DNA of 36,872 nucleotides from Bordetella parapertussis (GTDB lineage: Bacteria; Pseudomonadota; Gammaproteobacteria; Burkholderiales; SG8-41): positions 1 through 36,872 of the forward strand of contig CAMBCF010000047.1 of the NCBI GenBank assembly GCA_945864585.1, in the 5' to 3' direction. Of this stretch, positions 7,334 to 14,435 are shown piece after piece (position 1 is the stretch's first letter; each line of letters starts with the position of its first letter). The translations under genes and the position numbers were made by a program. A model generated the notes under the pieces. It saw only the letters and a list, made by a program, of their open reading frames with translations. It was not told the DNA's origin and searched no databases.

Positions 7334-8056
7334 CTACCGCGGCCCGCCCGTCAACGATACAAAGCGCACCCCCAGCACACGGCGCGTGTGCGTGACGCCG
7401 GCGGCGGATTTTGTGATCAGCAGCAGTTCCTGATGCGCGCCCTGTGCGCCTACCGGGATCACCAGCTTGCCACCGGGCTTTAGCTGTTCGATCAAAGCCG
7501 GCGGTATCTCGCGCGCCGCTGCCGTCACCATGATGGCGTCAAACGGGGCGGCCTCAGGCCAGCCTTGATAACCATCGCCGATGCGCGTGATCACGTTACG
7601 ATAGCCGCCGGCTGTCAGCCGCTGCGCGGCGACGCGCCCCAGCGGCTCGATAATTTCAATACTGTAAACCGCTGCCGTCAATTCCGCGAGCACTGCCGCC
7701 TGGTAGCCCGAACCGGTGCCCACTTCCAGCACTTTTTCGCCGCCCTTCAGCTCCAGCAAATCCGTCATCAGCGCCACGATATACGGTTGTGAAATCGTTT
7801 GACCGCTACCGATCGCCAGCGGCGTGTTGCGATAGGCGTTGGCCTCGTCACCCGGCGCAACATAGCGGTGGCGTTCCACTTTTGCGATGGCGTTCATCAC
7901 GCGAAAACTAAAGCTTGCGCGTCCCGTTTCACTCGCGGTATCGCGCGCCATCGCCGCGATTTCATCGGTCATTTTCGCGCGTGGCGCGGCATATTGATCC
8001 TGCGCGGATGCGGTGGCCATGACCGTTGCGAGCAATAATCCAGACCATGTTTTCAT
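7334..8056 (-). CDS. pcm: Exported protein-L-isoaspartate O-methyltransferase family protein
   Basis: 240 residues from the ATG at 8056; an upstream in-frame TTG at 8074 would spoil the signal peptide. Residues 1-18 form a signal peptide (MKTWSGLLLATVMATASA). The rest matches Pcm, which repairs isoaspartyl residues using S-adenosylmethionine: RHRYVAPGDEANAYRNTPLA, then the GSGQTISQP segment and the AdoMet loop VLEVGTGSGYQAAVLA. The end VLGVRFVSLTGGPR is also typical. An exported Pcm variant would act in the periplasm, where AdoMet is not expected, so its methyl donor there is an open question. It lies downstream of the PsiF gene on the same strand but behind a terminator. Confidence 0.87.
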   Translation of the reverse strand: MKTWSGLLLATVMATASAQDQYAAPRAKMTDEIAAMARDTASETGRASFSFRVMNAIAKVERHRYVAPGDEANAYRNTPLAIGSGQTISQPYIVALMTDLLELKGGEKVLEVGTGSGYQAAVLAELTAAVYSIEIIEPLGRVAAQRLTAGGYRNVITRIGDGYQGWPEAAPFDAIMVTAAAREIPPALIEQLKPGGKLVIPVGAQGAHQELLLITKSAAGVTHTRRVLGVRFVSLTGGPR

Positions 8057-8075
8057 GCGAAGAAAACCCGGCAAA

Positions 8076-8108
8076 CAAAAAGGGGCATACCGCTTCCAGT
8101 ATGCCCCT
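8076..8108 (-). terminator. Rho-independent terminator after the PsiF gene
   Basis: A perfect 10-bp stem (AGGGGCATAC with GTATGCCCCT) and an 8-nt loop is followed, on the minus strand, by TTTTTGTTT. It lies between the PsiF-repeat gene and pcm and should separate their transcripts. Confidence 0.88.
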
Positions 8109-8146
8109 CGGCGCGCCGCCTGACAATCCGGCGCGGGATTTGCAAA

Positions 8147-8650
8147 TTACTTCTTGGCGGGCGCTTCCGCTTTGGGCGCAGCGGCGGCGGCAGGGGCGTC
8201 CTTCTTGGTCGACAAACAGTCTTTCATAAAACCTTTGCGCTCGTCGCCCTGCATTTTTTTATCAGCGGCTTCCTTGTTGCAGGATTTCATTCTTTCCTGC
8301 TGGGCTGTTTTTTTCTGGTCATCGCCCGCTTTTTTCTGCTCACTCAGGCACGTGCTCATATAATTCTTGCGCTCGTCACCCTTTTTGTCGCCTGCGCTGG
8401 CGTTACATGCCTTCATGCGCTCTTGTTGGGCTTTTTGCTTCTCCGTGGGTTCTTTCTTGGCCTTCTCCGCCTTGCCCGCGTCGGCTGCAGGTGCGGCGGA
8501 TTTGGGCACGTCGGCTTTTGCGGGTGCGGCTGCAGGTGCGGCAGCGGCAGCAGGCGCGGCCTTCTTCGCGTCGTCCTTCGCCTTATCTTGAGCAAACGCC
8601 AGCGTTGAAGCTGCCAGCATGAAGCACATCATTGCGATCAGTTTTTTCAT
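8147..8650 (-). CDS. PsiF-repeat protein
   Basis: 167 residues from the ATG at 8650, which has GGAG upstream. A signal peptide (about 1-21: MKKLIAMMCFMLAASTLAFA) is followed by an Ala/Lys/Pro-rich linker. Two PsiF repeats follow, each with the pattern QQERMK-x-CN...GDERK-x-(Y/F)M-x-(T/D)CLS. Each repeat has two Cys, which could form a disulphide in the periplasm. PsiF of E. coli is phosphate-starvation inducible, but its function is unknown. The Ala-rich tail (PAAAAAPKAEAPAKK) is low complexity. The gene ends in a clear terminator. Confidence 0.85.
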   Translation of the reverse strand: MKKLIAMMCFMLAASTLAFAQDKAKDDAKKAAPAAAAAPAAAPAKADVPKSAAPAADAGKAEKAKKEPTEKQKAQQERMKACNASAGDKKGDERKNYMSTCLSEQKKAGDDQKKTAQQERMKSCNKEAADKKMQGDERKGFMKDCLSTKKDAPAAAAAPKAEAPAKK

Positions 8651-8673
8651 GAAAATCTCCAATTAATTATTGA

Positions 8674-8690
8674 ATAACAAATAGTTGTTT
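8674..8690 (+). repeat. AT-rich motif copy
   Basis: The core ATAACAAATAGTTGTTT lies just upstream of the PsiF gene start (minus strand) and after the radical SAM gene stop. The 3' part diverges from the other copies and makes a short palindrome (AACAAATAGTTGTT). Confidence 0.4.
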
Positions 8691-8763
8691 CCTAGGGCTG
8701 CTCACCGAGAGTAGCCCCGGCACCCCCAATAACGCGCAACATTCAAGTGCGCTGACACAAAAT

Positions 8764-9900
8764 TCAAAACAGCGACAACTGCTTCGCGGCGCCTGACGCC
8801 GGCGCCCGGAACAGGGTGGTATCCAGCGCTGCATTGCGCAGCATGCGCCCGCGCGCGTCGTAACCGATGCGCCGCTTGGCGATTTTAAAGCGCTGGGCGA
8901 GCAACTCGGCGAACTCGCCCTGCCCGCGCATGCGGCTGCCGAAGTTCGGATCGTTGTCGCGCCCGCCGCGCAGCTCGTGCACGCGGCTCATCACATGTTT
9001 GGCTTTGAGCGGGTAATGGCGTTCGAGCCAGTCGCGGAACAGCGTTTTTACTTCGTACGGCAACCTTAATACAACATAGCCCGCCTGCGTCGCGCCCGCC
9101 GCAAACGCAGCTTCGAGCACGGCTTCGATCTGATCGTCGGTGAGAAACGGGATCACCGGCGCCACCAGCACCCCCACCGGCACGCCCGCTTGCGACAGCG
9201 CGCGTATGGTTTCGATGCGCCGCTGCGGTGTAACGCAGCGCGGTTCCAGCCGGCGCGCGATCTCGTGATCGAGATTGTTGACCGACACATGCACATTCAC
9301 CAGATTTTTCCGCGCCATCGGCACGAGAATATCCAGATCGCGCTCGACCAGCGCATTCTTGGTGACTATGCCCACGGGCTGATTGAACTCGGCGCACACT
9401 TCAAGTATGCCGCGCGTAATGTTGAGCTTGCGTTCGGCGGGCTGATACGGATCGGTATTAGCGCCGAGCGAAATGACTTCGCACTTGTAGCCGGGGTTCG
9501 ACAATTCCTGGCGCAGCAATTCGGCAGCGTTAACTTTGGCGAAGATGCGGGTCTCGAAATCCACCCCCGGCGACAGGTTGCGATAGGCGTGCGTGGGCCG
9601 GGCGTAGCAGTATATGCAACCATGTTCGCAGCCTTGATAGGGATTGATCGACTGCGTGAACGGGATATCCGGCGACTGGTTGCGCGAGATGATGCTAGCG
9701 GCGCGTTCTTCGGTGACTTGCGTTTTGAGTGCCGGCTCATCCTCAGCCTCTTCCTGCGCCCAGCCGTCATCGAACGCCTCGCGCTCTACCTTCTCGAATC
9801 GCCCTTCAGGGTTGATCGCGGCGCCCCGCCCTTTTAACGGAGCGCCTTCGCGCTCGTGGCGCGGACCAATGTGCTTGCCCGAGAGCGTGCGCAGCGCCAC
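8764..9900 (-). CDS. PA0069-family radical SAM protein (SPL-like)
   Basis: 378 residues starting with GTG. The motif CEHGCIYCYAR (Cys91, Cys95, Cys98) binds the radical SAM [4Fe-4S] cluster, and the layout matches the SplB-like PA0069 group: N-terminal KGRGAAINPEGRFE, SINPYQGCEHGC, SLGANTDPYQPAE, and VLVAPVIPFLTDDQIE. These proteins are related to spore photoproduct lyase, but the role of the Gram-negative members is not established. The thioesterase-like gene upstream ends only 3 bp before this start, so the two are probably translated from one mRNA. No DNA-repair gene is adjacent. Confidence 0.88.
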   Translation of the reverse strand: MALRTLSGKHIGPRHEREGAPLKGRGAAINPEGRFEKVEREAFDDGWAQEEAEDEPALKTQVTEERAASIISRNQSPDIPFTQSINPYQGCEHGCIYCYARPTHAYRNLSPGVDFETRIFAKVNAAELLRQELSNPGYKCEVISLGANTDPYQPAERKLNITRGILEVCAEFNQPVGIVTKNALVERDLDILVPMARKNLVNVHVSVNNLDHEIARRLEPRCVTPQRRIETIRALSQAGVPVGVLVAPVIPFLTDDQIEAVLEAAFAAGATQAGYVVLRLPYEVKTLFRDWLERHYPLKAKHVMSRVHELRGGRDNDPNFGSRMRGQGEFAELLAQRFKIAKRRIGYDARGRMLRNAALDTTLFRAPASGAAKQLSLF

Positions 9901-9903
9901 AGG

Positions 9904-10482
9904 TTATCCGGCGCTATGCGGCTTGACCGCTTTATGCGCGTGCGTGGTGATCATCTCCATCACCCGCCGCTTACCCTTGCCGGTGATCTCGGTGCGCACC
10001 ACAGCAGTAAGCCGCCCGTGATGGATGATTTTCGATTTAGCCTTATCCAGCACCATGAAAGTGCCCACGCCGTAACACACCGGTTTGCCGTTCGATGTCA
10101 CGGTAACCCGCGTCGCAGCCTGCAGGCTGGCGATGTGCTCGACATAGTCTTGTATCGTCGATTCCGCGCGCAGCGCGCCTGTAATCGGCGCACCGGTAAA
10201 TTGCAGATTCATCTGCACCGTCGCCAGCCGCGTGGCGGGTGTATGCCCCGCACGCACATTGGCGGCCATCGCTATATCCGCAAACACCGCCAGCACACCA
10301 TAGTCGACATTGCCGTTCAATGCGGTGACATGCGGGCCGACCGCCATCGACATGCGCACATCCTGCTCCGACACGTGATCGAAGGAGAATTCCAGAAAAT
10401 TACCGGCATAGTGATAGCCCGGCGTGCGGTTTAGTGCGAGGGCACGCAGTACGCGGTCGCGGATTTGTGATGCAGTGGACAC
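9904..10482 (-). CDS. Hot-dog-fold thioesterase-like protein (PaaI/DUF4442-like)
   Basis: 192 residues starting with GTG. The central segment NVDYGVLAVFADIAMAANVR, followed by TVQMNLQFTGAPITGALRAE, has the hot-dog pattern of PaaI-type acyl-CoA thioesterases, in which the helix after the Asn or Gly carries the active-site acid. A C-terminal extension of about 40 residues is rich in basic residues (TGKGKRRVMEMITTHAHK). The substrate cannot be told. It is the first gene of a two-gene unit with the radical SAM protein, spaced by 3 bp. The fold call is moderately sure and the enzymatic activity is inferred. Confidence 0.7.
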   Translation of the reverse strand: MSTASQIRDRVLRALALNRTPGYHYAGNFLEFSFDHVSEQDVRMSMAVGPHVTALNGNVDYGVLAVFADIAMAANVRAGHTPATRLATVQMNLQFTGAPITGALRAESTIQDYVEHIASLQAATRVTVTSNGKPVCYGVGTFMVLDKAKSKIIHHGRLTAVVRTEITGKGKRRVMEMITTHAHKAVKPHSAG

Positions 10483-10548
10483 GTTATGGTTTCGTGGTTG
10501 GTGTGAAAATAGCGTCCGGCTAGTCCCGTCCGTTGATGTATTACCCAG

Positions 10549-10989
10549 TCAGACGGCTTCCAACTCCCGTGATTTTCTTGGACGCCCCCCAAGCTTGCCA
10601 TTGACACGCGCTGCGGTTGCTTTCGCCCGCGTCGTTGCCTTACCGCCGGACGCGCCGATCCGGGCCATCCACTGCTTGGCGCCCAAGATGCCCTTCACCA
10701 AGCCGGGGACGTACAGGTCTGCATCGAGCTTTGGCCAATACAAGCCTAGCCCGGACGCTTGTATTTCAATCGTGCGCAAGTCAGCAGCCTTGGCGCCAGC
10801 CAGCCCCTGTGCATGCTTTACCGGAAACTCAAAAGCGCATCCGTTATCTAGCTCCACTCGAATGTGGCCAGCTGCATACCGCGCAGCGGTGGCTAAAGGC
10901 CCGCGCGCCAGGAGCCTGCGGCCTTGTTCCGAGGCTTTAGCGAACACTGCATCATCAATCATCGAAATACGGCGTTTTTCAGTGGCCAT
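10549..10989 (-). CDS. DUF2442 domain protein
   Basis: 146 residues from the ATG at 10989 (GGGAAG upstream). Residues about 45-105 (HIRVELDNGCAFEFPV ... GLGLYWPKLDADLYVPGLV) match DUF2442. The C-terminal tail GGKATTRAKATAARVNGKLG, then GRPRKS, is the Lys/Arg-rich ending common in longer DUF2442 proteins. Such genes are usually paired with an upstream DUF4160 gene in what looks like a toxin-antitoxin-style module of unproven function. Here only the last 25 codons of the partner survive, overlapping the start of this gene by 11 bp. It is therefore probably an orphan. Confidence 0.8.
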   Translation of the reverse strand: MATEKRRISMIDDAVFAKASEQGRRLLARGPLATAARYAAGHIRVELDNGCAFEFPVKHAQGLAGAKAADLRTIEIQASGLGLYWPKLDADLYVPGLVKGILGAKQWMARIGASGGKATTRAKATAARVNGKLGGRPRKSRELEAV

Positions 10990-11056
10990 GAATTCTTCCC
11001 CATTCAGTGCAAAGACGACCAAGGTGATTCACGAGGTAGCGCTCTATCTGCTTCAC
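10979..11056 (-). pseudogene. C-terminal remnant of a DUF4160 gene
   Basis: 25 codons, preceded by an in-frame TAA. The read VKQIERYLVNHLGRLCTEWG plus RIHGH resembles the C-terminal helix of DUF4160 proteins, which ends in a '...L-x-x-W-x-x-x-x-G' pattern. It overlaps the start of the DUF2442 gene in the arrangement expected of an intact DUF4160-DUF2442 pair. The rest of the gene is gone, and the DUF2520 gene begins to end about 30 bp away. The match is short and judged by eye. Confidence 0.5.
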
Positions 11057-11087
11057 TTAGGTTTCTAGGACAGGCGTTATTAACACC

Positions 11088-11969
11088 CTACAACTTCTGC
11101 ATGTGCCGTAGCAAACTGTCCAGCGCGGACAGCGCTTCCTCACTCGCCCCACCCTGCGCACGCGACAGTTCAACCGCCATCACGCCCAGCGCACGATACG
11201 TCTCCGCGATGCGCGGATCAAACTCGCGTAACGCGTCCAGTTGCCGCGCCACCACTGCGTGATCGCCGCGCGCGATGGGCCCGGTGAGTGCTTTGATGGT
11301 GCCGAGCCTGAACACGTTATCCACGGTTTCGCGCACCAGCGGTTCCATCATTACACTTGCGGTTGCGCGTGGCACGCCCGCCTTCTCATAACACTGCAGG
11401 CCTGCTTCCATCAGCGCGGTAAGGTAGTTGCACACCATCACGCTGGCGGCGTGGTAAATGGTTTTGAATTGCGGATCGATTTCGGTGACATGCGCGCCGA
11501 TCTGCTCGAACATGGGTTTTAGCAGCGCCAGTGCCATGGGCTCGCCCTCAGCCGCACAATAGGTGCCGGCAAACGTGCGCACGGCATCGTGCGGATCGGC
11601 GAAACTCTTCAGCGGATGCACGCTGGCGAGATAAACCTCTTTCACGAATACGGCACGCAGGTCGCCCGCCTGCATCGCGCCGCTGCAATGAAACACCACG
11701 TCACCCGCGCGCAAATTGCCGCCGGCTGCCAGCGCTTGCGCCGCCGCTGCGATTTCGCTGTCGGGCGTTGCCAGCATCCACAAGTCAGCGGGTGGCATAT
11801 CGTGCAAAGCATCAGCCGCGCGCCCCGCGCCGATGAAGGCAACCGCATCGCGCGCGCTGACCGGCGTGCGGTTCAGCACGCTCCCGATTTCTAGCACGCC
11901 ACGCTGCCGCCACAACGCGGCGAGCGTGCGTCCGGCGCGTCCGGCGCCGATGATATTGAGTGTTTTCAT
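11088..11969 (-). CDS. Rossmann-fold DUF2520 oxidoreductase-like protein
   Basis: 293 residues. The N-terminus (MKTLNIIGAGRAGRTLAALW) is a dinucleotide-binding GxGxxG motif. Segments DLWMLATPDSEIAAAAQAL and VVFHCSGAMQAGDL resemble ketopantoate or pyrroline-5-carboxylate reductase-like proteins. The C-terminal helical half (YHAASVMVCNYLTALMEAG, then GPIARGDHAVVARQL) is the DUF2520 domain. The substrate is unknown; in other bacteria DUF2520 genes often lie beside panB/panC, but no pantothenate gene is seen here. The gene ends near the decayed DUF4160/DUF2442 pair and diverges from the plus-strand binding-protein gene. Confidence 0.86.
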   Translation of the reverse strand: MKTLNIIGAGRAGRTLAALWRQRGVLEIGSVLNRTPVSARDAVAFIGAGRAADALHDMPPADLWMLATPDSEIAAAAQALAAGGNLRAGDVVFHCSGAMQAGDLRAVFVKEVYLASVHPLKSFADPHDAVRTFAGTYCAAEGEPMALALLKPMFEQIGAHVTEIDPQFKTIYHAASVMVCNYLTALMEAGLQCYEKAGVPRATASVMMEPLVRETVDNVFRLGTIKALTGPIARGDHAVVARQLDALREFDPRIAETYRALGVMAVELSRAQGGASEEALSALDSLLRHMQKL

Positions 11970-12018
11970 GCAGGATGGGGCATCATACTACGCGGCGCAC
12001 GCATCAATTATAACGAAT

Positions 12019-12037
12019 AAAAACAGTTAGTTACAAC
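12019..12037 (+). repeat. AT-rich motif copy
   Basis: AAAAACAGTTAGTTACAAC lies in the gap between the divergent DUF2520 gene and the Bug-type binding-protein gene, 81 bp before the latter's start. It is one of the closest copies to the consensus. Confidence 0.55.
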
Positions 12038-12117
12038 AGACTACCTGCTTGCTCGCGCGGGTGCGTTATGCTACGAGAAGCAGCACACATTTCAAATAAA
12101 TCACGAGGATCTCGATC

Positions 12118-13134
12118 ATGCACTTGCGTCAAAACCGTTTGGGTCTGCAATGGGTTGCCGGCACGCTGGCGCTGGCGGCCGCTTTTGCGCCCGCCGCGAT
12201 ACACGCGCAGGCCCCTTCGACTGGCTCAGGACAGGCTTTTCCCAGCCGCCCGATAGAAATGGTAATCCACAGCAACCCCGGCGCCGGGCAAGACGTTTTC
12301 GGGCGCCTGGTCGCCGACATCAGCACACGCGAAAAGCTGTTGCCGCAACCCTTCACCGTGGTCAATCGTCCCGGCGGCAGCGGCACAATCGCCTCCACCT
12401 TCATCAAATCCAAACGCGGCGACCCGCATTACCTGCTGTCGATGTCGAGCACCATCGTGCTGGCGCTGGCGAATCGTCCCGATGCCGGCCTCGGGCTCGA
12501 TATTTACACGCCGGTGGCGCTGTTCGGATTTGACCTGCAGTCGTTCACCGTGCCGGTGGATTCGCGCTTCAAAACCTTCAAGGAATTGATCGACGCGGCG
12601 AAACAATCGCCGGACAGCGTGATCAACGGCATCGCCTCAGCCACCGGCACCGCGCGCTTTTTACAGTATCAGGTCGAAAAAGCCAGCGGCGCGAAATTCA
12701 AGCATGTCTCGTTTAAAAGCGGCAGCGACGCGATGGCGGCGGTGATGGGTAAACACGTCGATCTCACCATGGAAAACGTGAGCGAAGTGTTAAGCGGCGT
12801 GGAAGCGAAAAAACTGCGCATCCTGGCGGTGCCGGCCGAGCGACGCCTGAGCGGACTGCCCGACGTGCCTACGCTGCGAGAGCTGGGCTACAACATCCAC
12901 GTCGGCAGCGGCCGCGGCCTTGCCATGCCCGCGGGCGTATCCAAAGAAACGCTTGCGCTGATGGAGGCCACTGCGGAACGCGTGCACAAGAGCGCGCAAT
13001 GGCGCGACTACGCCACCAGGAACATGTACGAAAACACTTACATGGGCAGCGCTGCCGTCACACAATATCTCACCAAACAAATGCCCACCGTGGGTGATTT
13101 CATGGAATACATAAGCGTCAAAAAGGCGCCGTAA
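12118..13134 (+). CDS. Bug/TctC-family tripartite tricarboxylate-type binding protein
   Basis: 338 residues. A long signal peptide (about 1-31, ending AAIHAQ) precedes the Bug fold. Typical features are RPIEMVIHSNPGAGQDVFGR, VVNRPGGSGTIASTF, and the KLRILAVPAERRLSGLPDVP segment. Bug proteins bind carboxylates and other small organic acids in the periplasm and are strongly expanded in Burkholderiales. No TctA/TctB membrane genes are nearby, so the protein may work with a distant transporter or as a sensor ligand carrier. A 22-bp repeat lies in frame just after the signal peptide. The next gene starts 8 bp downstream, so the two probably form an operon. Confidence 0.9.
   Translation: MHLRQNRLGLQWVAGTLALAAAFAPAAIHAQAPSTGSGQAFPSRPIEMVIHSNPGAGQDVFGRLVADISTREKLLPQPFTVVNRPGGSGTIASTFIKSKRGDPHYLLSMSSTIVLALANRPDAGLGLDIYTPVALFGFDLQSFTVPVDSRFKTFKELIDAAKQSPDSVINGIASATGTARFLQYQVEKASGAKFKHVSFKSGSDAMAAVMGKHVDLTMENVSEVLSGVEAKKLRILAVPAERRLSGLPDVPTLRELGYNIHVGSGRGLAMPAGVSKETLALMEATAERVHKSAQWRDYATRNMYENTYMGSAAVTQYLTKQMPTVGDFMEYISVKKAP
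12214..12235 (+). repeat. Interspersed palindromic-type repeat inside a coding region
   Basis: The core CTTCGACTGGCTCAGGACAG belongs to a class of short repeats that are usually found between genes. Here it lies in frame within the Bug gene and encodes PSTGSGQA, directly after the signal peptide and before the mature fold. The reading frame stays open. Confidence 0.6.
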
Positions 13135-13142
13135 CATCCATT

Positions 13143-14270
13143 ATGAGCAACATTGCCGCGGTCAACACCTATCCGATTTGCGCACCGCTAAAGAAGAGAC
13201 AGCACACCGCGCAGGAGTCGCGCGATGACGTAACGCTGTTGCTGGTTGAAGTCGTGACCAGCGACGGCATCAAGGGTTACGGGCAAGTAAGCAGCACGCC
13301 GATGAAGGATATTGCCGCGTGGACCACAAAACTCGCGCCGCACGTAATCGGCATGAATGCATTGGCGCATGTGGACGTATGGGAAAAGCTCTTTGCGCTC
13401 ACCTCGCCCCAACCCGGCGTGGGGGGGCTGGCGCGCGGCGCGCGCCCGCAAATCATGGGGGCCATCGGCGGCATCGACATGGCGCTGTGGGACGTGAAAG
13501 GCAAGGCAGCGGGCATGCCGGTCTACGAATTGCTGGGCGCGGCAAACAAACCGGTGTTTACCTACGGCACCGGCGGTTACTACGTCGAGGGGGCGAAACT
13601 CACCGCCTGCGCCGATGAACTCGCGGGCTTTGTCGAGCGCGGCTACAAGGCCGTCAAGCTCAAGACCGGCGCGGACACCATTGCCAACGAAGTCACCCGC
13701 ATCCGCGCCACGCGCGCGGCCATCGGGCCGGATATTTCGCTGATGCTCGACATGAATGCGGCATACGATCTGCCCGCGTGCATAGCATTCGCACACGCGG
13801 TCGCGCCCTACGACATCTTCTGGCTGGAAGAACCGCTGCACTGGTATTTGCAGCCGGCGGATTTCGCGCTGCTGGCCAAAGCCACGCCGATACCGCTGGC
13901 GCACGGCGAGCGCGAACTCACGCGTTTCACCACGCGCGACTTCATGAGCAACGGCTCGATCCGCTACGTGCAGTTCGATTCCACGCGCTATGCCGGTTTC
14001 ACCGAGTCCTTGCGCGTGGCGCACCTGGCCGATCAGCTCGGCGTGATGATCACGCCGCATCACGCGCCGGAACTGCATTGCCATCTGGTGGCGGCGTTTC
14101 CGCGCACCGGCTTCGCCGTCGAATCACATGGATCACCCGACCGCGATCCGATCTGGCATGGGCTGTTCAGTGAGCGCGCGCAGGTGCGTGACAGTTACGT
14201 AACTATGAATGACAAGCCCGGTTTCGGTATCGAGATCGATTGGGGTTTCGCAAAAAAATACGCGGCGTGA
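13143..14270 (+). CDS. Mandelate racemase / muconate lactonising enzyme family protein
   Basis: 375 residues, enolase superfamily. The N-terminal capping domain is followed by a barrel with VKLKTG (Lys172-x-Lys174) as the likely general base, metal ligands Asp203 (MLDMN), Glu229 (WLEEP) and Glu256 (HGE), then Asp279 and a His pair at 306-307 (ITPHHAPELHCH). This set is that of mandelate racemase-like acid-sugar dehydratases or racemases that remove a proton next to a carboxylate. The exact substrate is unknown. It starts 8 bp after the Bug binding-protein gene, which suggests that the bound carboxylate is its substrate or a precursor. Confidence 0.88.
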   Translation: MSNIAAVNTYPICAPLKKRQHTAQESRDDVTLLLVEVVTSDGIKGYGQVSSTPMKDIAAWTTKLAPHVIGMNALAHVDVWEKLFALTSPQPGVGGLARGARPQIMGAIGGIDMALWDVKGKAAGMPVYELLGAANKPVFTYGTGGYYVEGAKLTACADELAGFVERGYKAVKLKTGADTIANEVTRIRATRAAIGPDISLMLDMNAAYDLPACIAFAHAVAPYDIFWLEEPLHWYLQPADFALLAKATPIPLAHGERELTRFTTRDFMSNGSIRYVQFDSTRYAGFTESLRVAHLADQLGVMITPHHAPELHCHLVAAFPRTGFAVESHGSPDRDPIWHGLFSERAQVRDSYVTMNDKPGFGIEIDWGFAKKYAA

Positions 14271-14277
14271 ACACAAC

Positions 14278-14433
14278 ATGACCCGAAAAACCAAGCAGCC
14301 GCTGCTCGCGCAGGAAATCGATGCCGTGCGGCATTACATCGGCTCGGGGCTGCGCGGGATCAATGGGCATCAAAAGCAATTCATGGCGCGCGGCTCCAAA
14401 GACTTTTTGCAGAGCCTACGCGGCGAAGCCTAG
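14278..14433 (+). CDS. Small hypothetical protein, 51 residues
   Basis: The frame MTRKTKQPLLAQEIDAVRHY, then IGSGLRGINGHQKQFMARGS, then KDFLQSLRGEA starts 7 bp after the stop of the MR/MLE gene and ends 2 bp before the GTG of the PhoD gene, so it fits tightly into the operon. Composition is basic and mixed, with no membrane segment. No ribosome-binding site is clear, and I do not recognise the family. The exact packing between two co-directional genes is the main support. Confidence 0.45.
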   Translation: MTRKTKQPLLAQEIDAVRHYIGSGLRGINGHQKQFMARGSKDFLQSLRGEA

Positions 14434-14435
14434 CG

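Noticed and set aside
13143-14270. Assignment to a specific sugar-acid dehydratase
   Set aside because: The enolase-superfamily residues are clear, but the specificity loops do not allow a substrate call by eye.
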